Positions 1 through 10,026 of a DNA stretch of 64,000 bases are shown here, piece after piece; within the stretch, counting starts at the first letter, position 1, and every line of letters starts with the position of its first letter. Origin of the DNA: Sambucus nigra (taxonomy: Eukaryota > Streptophyta > Magnoliopsida > Dipsacales > Adoxaceae); NCBI GenBank assembly GCA_949130495.1, contig OX422211.1:338091504-338155503 (forward strand), given 5' to 3'. A program made the translations under genes and the position numbers. The notes beneath the pieces are model-generated. The model ran no database searches, had not been told where the DNA came from, and was given only the letters and a program-made list of their open reading frames with translations.

Positions 1-1409
1 ACCTGGACGGTTTTTTTCAGCTCGTCCTCATTGAGGACGATGGATTCTACCTCTTCCGCGGTCTCGCCCTTCTTCAATTTTATTTCATCTCTTGGGTCAA
101 GAGTGTCAATGCTGTAAGTGGTGGTTGCTCTCTTATGGGCCTCTCTCTCTTTGGCCGAGTTGAAGTAACACTCCCGCACCGTGGTCTGGTCCCCTTGCAC
201 TTCCCCTACTCCATAAGGAGTCGAGAATTTTAGCATCTGATGGACCGTCGACGGCACGTCTTCAAACTCTTTGAGGGCCAACCTTCCTACGATGAGGTTG
301 TAGGCCGAGAAGATGTTTTTGTCCATGACGAAGAAGTTGATCTTCTTGGTCAGCCTCTTAGGCCACTCGTCCCCCATCCGTACATCCATTTCATACATGC
401 CCAAGGGGTGCACCTTTTCACCACTGAAGCCTATCAATGGGTGGTGGTAGGGCACCAGCCTTGCCCTGCTAAGACCCAGGCTCTTGAAACAAGGCCAGAA
501 CATCACATCTGTTGAGCTTCCCTCATCTATGAGGATCCTTCCTACCTCGCACCCATGCACCCTTGTTGTTATGACCAAGGGGTCATCATGGGGGGCTAAG
601 ATACCCTTGAAGTCGAGTCTGGAGAACCCCACTACGAGGGTGTCCATGTCCACCTTCTTCCTCTTCTGCACGGCATTGGAAGACGTTAGATTCACAGCCC
701 CAGGCTTGGCCACTGACCTGGCCTCTGCTACATGAGCCTTCCTATCGGATACCTCAGAGCCACCTCCTGCAAATCCCCCACATATGGTGCTAACACCAAA
801 GGATATCATCCCGACCCTCATCATCGGGGTGTTGTCATCCTTTGGCGGAAGATCTGGGTCGTCTTCATCATCACCCTCTGAATCATCATGCCTTCTAGCC
901 GGGACATCGCCACGGCACCTATCATTTCTTCTCTTCTTAGGGTCTTCTCTTCCACCCTTCGGAGCCTTGCCATCCACATACTTCCTCAGCTTTCCAGACT
1001 TCAGCATCTTCTCAATCTCATCCTTTAAAGCGAAGCATCTATCTGTGACATATCCGTGATCCTGATGGAACTCACACCATAGGTTTTTATTCCTCTTATG
1101 TGGTGGGGCCTTTAGTTTCTCCGGCCACCTCAGAGTCCGGTCAGTCTTAATCTCATTAAGGATGTGTTCACAGCTCACAGTCAGAGGAGTGTAATGAGCA
1201 AACTTGTCATCACCTGACCTCTTCTTCCCCTCTTTCTTGCTTTGGGACCTCCCATGGCCACTGCGGCTCTCCTCCTCATATTTGGTGGCCATTGCCTCTT
1301 CTGCATTCATCACTTTCCCTACGGTTGCCAGCAGCTCCGCCATGGACCTAGGGGGTCTTCCGTCAGCTTCCACAATAGCTTCCCCTTCTAGAGGCCTCCT
1401 ATCAGGGGG
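1..1409 (-). CDS. Gag C-terminus, zinc-knuckle-like motif and aspartic protease of element A (partial)
   Basis: I translated this minus-strand frame by hand and found no stop from 1409 to base 1 (about 470 codons, open at the window edge). The first in-frame Met is at 1343, but this is the interior of a gag-pol polyprotein, so the frame is given whole. In order it holds a gag tail with NAEEAM (about 1300), a basic linker, a knuckle-like WCEFHQDHGYVTDRC (about 1030-1080), an acidic DDSEGDDEDD stretch (about 840-880), and a retropepsin. The protease core is RILIDEGSSTDVMF, with the DEGSS catalytic loop at 513-527 in place of the usual DTGS/DTGA type. The later NLIVGR is the second protease signature. 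Its role would be processing of the polyprotein. RT should follow beyond the window. Confidence 0.85.
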
Positions 1410-2663
1410 TCATGGCTATGCTTTCTTCTTAGTCTTCCACCTCCAACTTATCTTTGTTGAATCTTGCTATGTAGTCTCTTAGGCTCTCACCTTTGGCCTG
1501 TTTGACATACAGCAGGTGGGTAGTCTTCTTTTGGGGTCTTACCCCAAAGCAGAAGTTGTGGATGAACTGCTCGGCCAGGCCTTTGAAGTTCTCAATTGAG
1601 TTCTTCGGAAGGGAGGTAAACCAACTATGAGCTGCCCCTGTCAATGTTCCTGAGAAGGCCCTACACTTCATCTCATCAGGTATCGAGTAAGTGTCTATCG
1701 CCGACTGATACATCTCGATATGGTGCACAGGGTTAGTGCTGCCATCATACTTAGGAGTCACTGTGGGAGGCTTGAACTTGGCTGGGGTTGGGAACCCCAC
1801 TATCCTAGCCATAAATGGGGAGCCCTCTGAGTAACCCCTCTGCAATGGGTCCCTGCTTTTAATGAGGTCTCCTATCTTCTCCTCAAGGCGTTGGATAGAA
1901 TCATTCCAGGGTCTTCTGTCATCAACTTAGTCGAGGTTATCCCCTGCCACCTCCCTGTGATGGACAGAGGGTTCCCCAGCCACAACACGTTGACTGTTGA
2001 CCTCTTCCTGTTCCCTGTCTCTTCCTCCACAGGGTCGGCCTTGGTCTAGCCGACCTTGCCTACCCCCTCTCTGAGAGCCTGCTGCGCTCCTCGACCTTGA
2101 TAGCCTGTGTCTTAGGTCATTCACCGGGCCCAGCCTCTCGAAGGTCGACCCTCTGCTCAACCTGTTAAAGGCCGACCCTCTTTGTTGGGCCTCTTCTATT
2201 CTTCGGTCGACACATCCTTGGCTCTGCCTAAGAGGTCGTATAGTGTCATTTGACACCTCATACGGCTCCCAACAGTCTTCTGGGGCTTCTTCGGCTTCTG
2301 GGTCATCATACTTGTCCTCTGGGCAAGGGTTTCCATTCCTCCCCAGGCACAAGCGCCTAGGGTCAGCAATGTCCCTCCTCCGCTGGGGTGCAGGCTGGTC
2401 CTTCATGGGCGCCTGGGTGGTCCCCTGGCGTCAGGATGAGGCTGAACTATCGCCGTAGTGATCATGTCCGGTGAGACTCCAGGTGGCCTCATCATCATGG
2501 TTTGACTGAGCTGGGCAAATTGCTCCTTCATTGCTTGTTGTGTTGCAGCTAAGGATTTCAAGGCTGCTGCTACCTCCGCCATTTCGAACTGGGGAGGAGC
2601 CTGACTGTAACTAGCCCCTCCACCTCCGGGCGACGGAAGAGGCGGTGGTAATTCTGGTGCCAT
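1410..2663 (-). pseudogene. gag N-terminal and capsid region of element A, three lesions
   Basis: The start MAPELPPPLP at 2663 opens a Pro-rich N-terminus that reads to 2403. A frameshift near there moves into an Arg/Glu-rich segment, 2406 to 1927. That segment ends at one in-frame stop (1927-1929), after which the same frame continues to 1429 with the retrotransposon gag (capsid) domain; key stretches are YDGSTNPVHHIEMYQ, AHSWFTSLP and SLRDYIARF. The frame closes with TAA at 1429-1431, two more stops follow, and coding resumes in another frame from 1409. Gag would form the cytoplasmic virus-like particle. Loss of function is inferred from the lesions; the 1845 'start' is an internal TTG and not a real start. 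Confidence 0.85.
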
Positions 2664-2816
2664 GTGTTAACAATAAAGAGCTTGAGCAGCAAGTGAGCTT
2701 AATACCTTAAAGGACCTCTTTCAATGGTGAAACATCTCCATGCTAGGAGGAGGCCTGGTTCACCACCAGAGTCTCCGATGAGGTTAAGCAGAAAAAGAGG
2801 AAGAGATAGCTTCTCG

Positions 2817-2834
2817 TTCCCACAAACGGCGCCA
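2817..2834 (-). other. Primer-binding site of element A
   Basis: The minus strand reads TGGCGCCGTTTGTGGGAA, three bases downstream of the LTR end. This is the common plant gypsy PBS pattern beginning TGGCGCC. The exact tRNA is not assigned here. Confidence 0.75.
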
Positions 2835-3133
2835 AAATGATGATGCCGGAATCAGCACCACCAGGTAAGGTGTTTCCAAGCTCAATATAAGAATAACAAT
2901 GGCAGCACAGTTATATAAATAGAAGAGAATGAGATGAGGATAAGTGGAATCAACACCGGAATATAAGTGGTTCAGCCAATTTGGCCTACGTCCACTGTGA
3001 GTGTGAGTAATATCACTAAATGAAGGCACTAATGTCCATGGATACAGTCTCTCAATCTTTCTCTCTTTTCTGTAAACAGAGTTTTAGCTAGGGTTGAATA
3101 ATTGGGATCCTTTTGCAAGGTAGGGGATGATCC

Positions 3134-3143
3134 CTATATATAG
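3134..3143 (-). promoter_or_regulatory. TATA box of element A LTR
   Basis: CTATATATAG lies about 290 bp from the inner end of the LTR and downstream of the motif cluster, where the RNA polymerase II promoter of an LTR is expected. Sequence-based inference only. Confidence 0.5.
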
Positions 3144-3332
3144 TGCCTAGGGGGTGTAATGTACCCCCCATGCATGTAATGAGCATGTGGGTGGTTGCCT
3201 CACCAATGTGGGAGTGCCATTTGTCACTGTCACCTGTAAGGAATGATGGTGAAATATTCTCCCCATGTGTGGAGAATAATCTTGTTACAACTGATTTGTG
3301 CCCATGTGTCCTTATCCAAATGTCAACAGATG

Positions 3333-3776
3333 CTCGGCCGCCATATTGGTGGGTGACCTCGGCCTGGGAGAGGCCGAGGTGTAAAGGCGTGATGTCCGTT
3401 CAATCCGAGATGTGTCATAGGGAGTCTCGGCTTGATCTCAGCCGAGACATTGTGCTGGGGTCGGCACCAGCCGAGGTGGGACATGTAGCATGCTGACGAT
3501 CACTAATGCTTCTTGTTATCTCGGCCCAAGCCGAGGTTAGACTGGCTCCATGTTTGAAGGTTACCAAGGCTCCTTGTCACCTCGGCCTACTCTCAGTCGA
3601 GGTTGTCATACCCAGATATATGAGGATGCTATTGATGTCTGCGATGTGAGTAGGGTCCATTGGAAGTGTAGGTGGTAGTGTCGGCCTGGGCCGAGGTTGG
3701 TCTGGCCGAGGGATGATATCGTGGGACCATGGCCTACATAGGGTCGATCAATGTCTCGGCCATCATCTCGGCCGAG
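3333..3776. repeat. CTCGGC / GCCGAG motif cluster in U3 of element A
   Basis: I count 14 exact copies of CTCGGC or its reverse complement GCCGAG in about 444 bp, often paired as short inverted repeats such as CTCGGCC...GGCCGAG. The cluster stops before the TATA box. No such density occurs elsewhere in the element. Possible enhancer array or hairpin-forming region. Confidence 0.8.
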
Positions 3777-3829
3777 GTTGGTGTCTCTGGGCTGAGGTTA
3801 CACTTGGGCATATCTATAGGACCATAACA

Positions 3830-4209
3830 TTGCCATTAAATCTTTCAGTAAATTACCTTAAGATTTTCTGCAAATTTCTAGACTTGAGGATCGGTTAACC
3901 AAAGTTAAATGAGGAGTTGAAAACATCTGGAAACTTATCATAGAACTCATCAAAAGACTCATTATCTTACATCTTAATCGTCTTAAACTTAGTCGTCGAA
4001 TTTTGTAACTTAGAAACCCTACTAGTGTTTCTTCCCTCGTGTGTGGTTCACAAAATATCTCAAACAGACTTAGCGCTCTTACTTGTCATAATGGGTATAA
4101 GCTCTCCAGTGGTCATAGCGCAAATAATAACATTCACACCTTAAGAATTAAAAGTCGGGCATTATTTCCAATTGTTATCGAGAAGACATATGCTTTAGGA
4201 GCACCACCT
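3830..4209 (-). pseudogene. Element C, first copy (C1): copia gag fragment
   Basis: This aligns with the better-preserved gag of the second copy (28800-29326): both share the block around the ILRS...ERFN part of the UBN2/copia gag domain and the segment before it. The left end is cut by element A inside the ERFN region, and the right end by element P. Joining 4209 to 12812 restores the order seen undisturbed at 55655-55690 in the second copy. Many stops; minus strand. Recognised by comparison within the window more than by its own reading frame. Confidence 0.75.
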
Positions 4210-5445
4210 TGTGATACCCATGTTATTAGAATAATGGGTAGCCAGACCTTATTAAAGTAATATAGGAGTCTCATTTGGCTCATTCTTAGCATCACTGTCG
4301 ATATCAATTAATTACTAACCACCTATTATTAAATTAAGTCGAGTGTTAATTTTAATCTTTATTTGTAACAACATACTCAACCCATAATTTAGTTAAACAA
4401 CTAAAGTAAATCCACAGTAACAATATAAAACTGAAATATAAGACTATTACATCCGAAATCCTTAACTGAATAAACCATTGGTTGAAATAATAACATACAG
4501 CAATTCCAAATAAAATGAAATAAAATAAACAGTCCAAATTAGGCAACATGCCTGGAATTGAAACTAACCCTATCTAGAATGTGATGGAAGAAATGACTAT
4601 AACAATATCCTACAACATCCACAATTGTTACAACCCCGGTACTTGATAGAACGATCAAGCATGGTGTCCTTGTGACTGGACACCAAAAATATTTTGAAAA
4701 TAGATTTGACATGGGTTAGTTCTCAAAAACCTTTTATAAAATACTTTGCAAGTAATTAAAATGCATCATTAATTATGCCCATTCTTCCATATTTTAAAAT
4801 GGTGCCACACTCTATTGAGACATTACAAACCTCTCATCTAAATTACGCACCTAACGTTTGTATTTTAATAGCCTAGTTATGCTACTAGTCTAACTAGTCC
4901 CATACCCTCCTTGTATCTATACGATATCCTGTCAATGCGTATTTTACTGAATTAACTCTAATTACCATTAATAATTATAATCTACTAATTAAATTCATTA
5001 ACTTTCACTAGTTAATTCAACATTATTCACACTTCATGTTTAATCCATGTATACTTATTCATATTAATATACATAATATTCACATCGTAACATAAATATA
5101 TATCATTGATTATATACGTATACCCGATATCCCTCCGAGATAAAACTCACTGAGAGACGGTTATCTAGTGTGCTACTCTTTAGGGAAATACTTCCTTACC
5201 TAGGAAACATCGGGACAGAATTGCCTACCGTACTCCCAAATAAAATGTATTGGAGGCTATCATAGTCCTGAGCCAGTGACAATAACCATACCAACATTAC
5301 CTCACTCGACTCCAACCTTATCAGGCATTCATAGAGCTATGATCTGGGGTCAATTATTAGTCTGCTTTCACTTGCCATGGTCAACACCCACATCATGCAA
5401 CCTCCATTAATAGCACCTCTAGAGTGGTATGTTAAATTAATTATA

Positions 5446-5497
<52 letters not shown>

Positions 5498-7064
5498 GCT
5501 GTCTGTGTACCTGTATGTATATTTCTAAAAATTCCATTTAATTATCCATATCACTCGTGGAACATATAAACTATTTTCACAATATTGTTCATATCCACAA
5601 TTAATTAATCATCCACTAAATTAATTAATTAAATCTCATCATGTAAATTTATGCATACATATTAGTTTCACTCAACCCATATCCCTATATTTTTTAATTT
5701 TCATTCAAATTCCATTATTCATTTTCGAATAAAATTCTTCCCGTTTTTTCTAACTTGCATCCCCAATAAATCTCAAATAATTTTACCCACCATCTCAATT
5801 AATATATTTATTTTCAGAAGTTCATAATTGTCCTCAGATATTTAATTTAATCCGCGAATTAACATTTTAATCTATTATAAAAAAAATAACACAATTGTCT
5901 GTGGAAGGGGTTCGAACTGGTTTGGCTGAGGGGTGAACCGATTAGCCCCTGAAAATCTGTCCCAGCTTTCCCAGTCCAAATTTCAGTAATTTTAGCCTAA
6001 AAAATAATCATCAACATAATTTATTTCAATCTCTATTATGCTTGATAGATTTTATATCAATGGGACTCATTATTATATATAATCATCATCTAAATATGTA
6101 TCCTTCATATGGACAAATTTCATCTCTACATTCTATATCACAAATTCAATCACAAGTTTTCTCTATATTAATTCCATTACATATGAACTCATAATCACAA
6201 AGTTTCATGATTGAAATTCATTCATAAATTTCCATCAGCATAGGTCAAAATCCATTTTCATAATCGTTTCCTAAAATCCCAAAGTTTGACATGTGAATTC
6301 CACCAAAATAATTTTCCCAAATTTAATATGACAAAATTAAAAGCATAATTATTTAGCAAGATAAACACTTGCCTTAATAGTTTGTAGTGGCTGAATTTGA
6401 TGAAGAAAAAGATGAATCTCCTTGAATCCCTTCCCCAATCTTTAATTCCTTTGTCTTCTTAATTAATTCTTCACATTCTCACTTGAATCTTTGAGTTTCC
6501 TCTCTAATTCTCTTCACTTTCATTCTAACTCTTGGTATCCCTTAACTTAACCTTTAGAATATGAGAATGACCTTTCTTTCGACTATCCCTTCAATATATT
6601 TGTAAGAATGCCGAAACTGGCTTTTCACATACCAATTAAATGGGCAAAATAGCTTTTAATTAATCCGAACTACTCTAAAAAGTCCTCATAACCCAAAAAC
6701 AACCCCCGGGTACTTAATTTTGACCATTTTAACCCCTTCTGGATCAACCGTGCATTCAAAATCACCATCCTAATCACTTATCAATATTTTCTTATCTTAA
6801 ACCTCATAAATAATTATCGGTTAAGATTTTAATAATTCAAGTCGTGTTTACTAACTTATGACATAATTCAATTTTATTTACTATTACACAATAGCAAATA
6901 TATATTCACTTAACTATTAATTCATTTCACATCCAAATTAATATTAAATAATATCTCATTATTTCATGAAGTTAATTATATTATAACTCACCCGCATAAT
7001 TTAAATGTCAAGTTTATTATATATAATCCAATTTAATACATATATAAAACTACGGGGCATTACA
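4210..7064 (-). repeat. Left LTR of element P (about 2.85 kb)
   Basis: On minus it starts TGTAATGCCCCGTAG at 7064 and ends GGGTATCACA at 4210. It is homologous to 10027-12806 in opposite orientation; for example the short frames at 4352-4549 (minus) and 12465-12701 (plus) encode matching peptides (YFILFGI, CLTKLW, EYV). The two arms have diverged clearly by eye, so this is not a recent perfect palindrome. No host gene is present; ORFs here are incidental LTR sequence. Confidence 0.85.
5447..5498. repeat. (CA)n(TA)n microsatellite in left LTR of P
   Basis: About 18 CA units followed by a short TA run. The homologous place in the right LTR carries pure (AT)n (11519-11544), next to a shared ATATAATTAATTAA flank. 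Confidence 0.9.
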
Positions 7065-8149
7065 TACTTCCCCCTTGAAAATGAATTTTGCCCTAAAAAT
7101 TTGGATATGCCTAGTACTATAAACTTTACATCCTTGCCCACATGTCATCCGAACGTACCCATAATCAACTCGTGGTAATATTATTGGTGCCTCCACTATA
7201 CACTCGCTTGTCGTACCATTATTACTGAAAGTCTACTCGCTATGACACAAGATCAATGAAAAGTATATCCAAATGCATTGTAATACTCCACCATTGTTAA
7301 GATTTTACCTATACAATGATACGTAAAACTATCATGAATTCACTAACAATGCTCCCATAAGGCAAGCCTAGACCCAATGTCTCTATTACCTCCATCTTGA
7401 TAAAGGCCCCATTTTCCTAGGTTCCAACTTCCCTGCTTGCCCAAATCACATAACTCCCTTCCTGGGAAATTCCCATTACAATTTCTAACCACTCACGTCA
7501 GTTTTTAACTCTTCGATTCCCGCCAACGTAACTCTTATAACGTTCCCAAACTATACAAAAAGAACTTCGATTAGGTCGACTCTAAATCACGATCGAACCG
7601 CAAAACTTATTAATTTCTCACCCTTAACTAACCAAAGGTCAAATGACAGGGCCTCCCACCTTAAGACTCAAAAAGCATCATTCTAGTAATAGCTAGTACA
7701 AGTCATTACACGCAACTCTACCACTGGTAATTACTCTTTCCAAGTACTTTAATGTCTATAATATGCATATTTCCCTCCTTCAACATTATATTCAAAAATC
7801 TTGACCTATTCAGGATATTGGTAACCCAATAATGAACTCCATCCATCTGCTTATCCATTCCATCACTAGAATCACCAATTATTGAAAAAATTTGGTGTGT
7901 CACCTCGGACCAATCTTTTCCCACCAGCAAGTAGTGCACCTGGAGACAACTTCACTATGTCTCACTCCACATCGATACACAATCTCAATATTCCACATCA
8001 CGTGGTAAATCTTACTCCCTTTCATAGGGTACTTCAAAATCGTGACCCATGTGTTTGCTCCAAACTACGTGTTTTTTTTCCTCCTCACCTGGTAAATATC
8101 AACATCCTACTATGTGCAATCCACCATCAACATTCCATTGAATAAGACT
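7065..8149 (-). other. P left internal arm: 3' internal region and polypurine tract
   Basis: On minus this is the 3' internal part of the retrotransposon, ending with the polypurine tract CAAGGGGGAAGTA at 7065-7077. Bases about 7065-8033 pair as an inverted repeat with 8783-10026; recognisable blocks include TTGGTCCGAGG and GTTACCAA. The short minus frame 7718-7939 is part of this homology and is not a recognised protein. An expected protease, RT, RNase H and integrase between gag and this end are absent. Confidence 0.7.
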
Positions 8150-8782
8150 TCGCTCAACTCTCTAAAACTATTGGATCTTCCTTCGACTAGAGACATCCCT
8201 CTTTTGTCTCCATAATCTTTTAACCCATCTAGATATGATAGCTTTCCTTATTTTTTTTGTGTATATATATATATCCCTCACTTCTCTCCACATATAAATC
8301 ATCATCTTGTATAATCCCCATGCCAGGGCTTCCTTATTTCTGGCTCTGGTAGTTGTGGCCCTGATGGCTACCCCAGTCATTCCCTTTACTCCGTTGGCCT
8401 TGTGGAACATGTTTCTAGACCTGATGGACCTGTCTAAATCCACCTTCAGTCGGTCAAAATTTCTATTATCTGAATATTTTAAATGGGTCCCTCTCTTGGT
8501 TATCCCCCTATGGTTCCCCACTATCATCGATTATATCCAGTCTTGCCCTGCTGACTAGACTCTCTAATCTCTTGTCTCCCTTCACATGGAAGCATATATA
8601 TTGACACAGTCATCGTACAAAATTGATGACATCGGCATAATTTTTCCAAAATGGATTTCCCAAAACTGTTGGAGAATTCTAGTCATGAGTCCGTCATCAA
8701 ACTTAAGGAAACTATTCACCTTCGTATCCACCTCGTCGGGTATGATTTTCTCTAAATAAGTAAATTCTTCCTCGGACTCGGC
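8150..8782 (-). pseudogene. gag fragment of element P
   Basis: On minus, the 8740-8780 stretch reads EEFTYLEKIIPDEVDTK, the typical end of the gypsy retrotransposon gag domain, and the same block (YEVELL...PDEADTKE) occurs in element F near 31240-31310. Downstream, a basic Arg/Ser-rich segment (8168-8527) corresponds to the linker before the zinc knuckle; a complete knuckle is not visible. Several stops. It lies on one side only of the palindrome and directly joins the start of the right arm at about 8783. The plus-strand frame at 8307-8558 is only its shadow. Confidence 0.65.
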
Positions 8783-10026
8783 CCCTATCCATGAAAGCGA
8801 GTAAGGTGTACCACTTGATGAGGGATATTAATCTTGTGAATTGATGGAGAGGAAGACATAGAGAACTTATTTCCAAGTTCACTACTCATGGATGGAAAAA
8901 GGTTGGTCCGAGGAGATCCACCAAATTTTTCTATAATTGGTGATTCCAGTGATGGATTGGAAAGGCAGACTAATAGGGTTCATTGTTAGGTTACCAACAT
9001 CGTGAGGCGATCAAGATTTTATTTGGGTTTGGGGAATTAGTTGATCGACATGGAACATTTAATGCTAATTTTGGTGAGTTGCACTAATGGGCAGTGTGTC
9101 TAACATTTCCTTGTAGAAACGGAAATTACCGGCACAATGTGCCACCTAGCATCGTTATGATAAGGATGGGATCCTTAAGTCCTACCTCTAATGGGAAATG
9201 TCAGGATACAATGGGAACAAAGTTACATATTGAGCAAGACATATTACAAGTATAACATTGAATCAACGAGAGAGATGACTAGAAGGTGGATGAATGTAAG
9301 ATATGCGTATTCTGGATTTTAAGATAATGGGAATGAGAAATTACTATTAGTAGAGTTTCATGTAATAACTCATATCAAGCTATTAATGATGAGGATCCTT
9401 TTGAGACTTGAGGAGAGAGGCTTTATCGTCCGCCCTGTGGTTGGTTAAGGATGGGGAATAATAAGTTTTGTAGGTCGAACATGAGTTAGAGTCTGCCAAC
9501 AAAGATTAACTTAATTAAAGTTATTTTCTTGTAGTTCAGGAGAGTCATAATAGTTACATCATCACAAGCCAAGGAGTTAAAGACTGACATGTGTGGTCAA
9601 AATTTGTTATGAGTGTCTCCCATGAATGGAGTTATATGATTTGGGAAAAAAGGGAAGTTGACACCTGGGAAGGTGGGGCCTTTCCTAAGATGGAGGTGAT
9701 GGGGCTAGTGGGGTTTAGGCTTGTCTTATGGGAGAATTGTTAGCATATTTATGATAGCTTTTCATATCATAGTATAGGTGAAACCTTAAGAATGATGGAG
9801 TATAACAATGCTAAATGATTTGAATATACTTGTCATTAATCTGGGTCATAGGGAGTAGACCTTCAGTAATTATGGTACCACAAACGAGTGTATAATGGAA
9901 GCATGAAAAATATTACTATGAGTTGATTATGGGTACGTTTAGATGTCATATGGTCAAGGATCCAAAGGTTTGAGTACCAGGCATATCCGAATTTCGAGGA
10001 CGAAATTCATTTTCAAGGGGGAAGTA
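8783..10026 (+). other. P right internal arm: inverted copy of the 3' internal region
   Basis: Plus-strand counterpart of 7065-8033. Homology begins abruptly around 8783-8795 (ATGAAAGCGAGTAAGG against ATGAAAGGGAGTAAG on the other arm), giving the centre of the inverted structure. It ends with TTTCGAGGACGAAATTC and the polypurine tract CAAGGGGGAAGTA at 10014-10026, then the right LTR. No open coding frame. Confidence 0.75.

Larger units (their letters stand above)
1..3829 (-). mobile_element. Element A: Ty3/gypsy LTR retrotransposon, 5' part, runs off left edge
   Basis: Read on the minus strand, the order is 5' LTR (3829 to 2838), primer-binding site, leader, gag (from 2663) and protease, still open at base 1. 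RT, RNase H, integrase and the 3' LTR lie outside the window. The TGGCGCCGTTTGTGGGAACG-type PBS and the C-x2-H style knuckle before a DEGSS protease fit the Tat-type side of Ty3/gypsy. The element interrupts a copia gag: the bases right of 3829 match 29015 onward in the second copy of that gag. The TSD partner of TTGCC (3830-3834) is outside the window. It looks younger than its surroundings because gag-protease is open for 1.4 kb. Exact clade is inferred. Confidence 0.9.
2838..3829 (-). repeat. 5' LTR of element A (about 992 bp)
   Basis: On the minus strand it begins TGTTATGGTCC at 3829 and ends CATCATCA next to the PBS, so it has TG...CA ends. A TATA box (3134-3143) divides a U3 of about 690 bp from R/U5. 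U3 carries an unusual cluster of CTCGGC/GCCGAG motifs. The inner end could start 3 bp later because of the TGATGATG repeat. The 3' partner is outside the window, so pair divergence cannot be judged. Confidence 0.8.

Noticed and set aside
240..1482. Plus-strand frames at 240-515, 484-735, 784-1059 and 1204-1482
   Set aside because: They are opposite-strand shadows of the continuous minus-strand gag-protease frame, which shows recognisable motifs.
5447..5482. (CA)n run as a possible CRISPR or telomere-like array
   Set aside because: Dinucleotide repeat without spacers; no TTTAGGG-type tandem was seen.
8307..8558. Plus-strand 83-aa hydrophobic frame
   Set aside because: It overlaps the minus-strand gag linker of element P and has no family signature.
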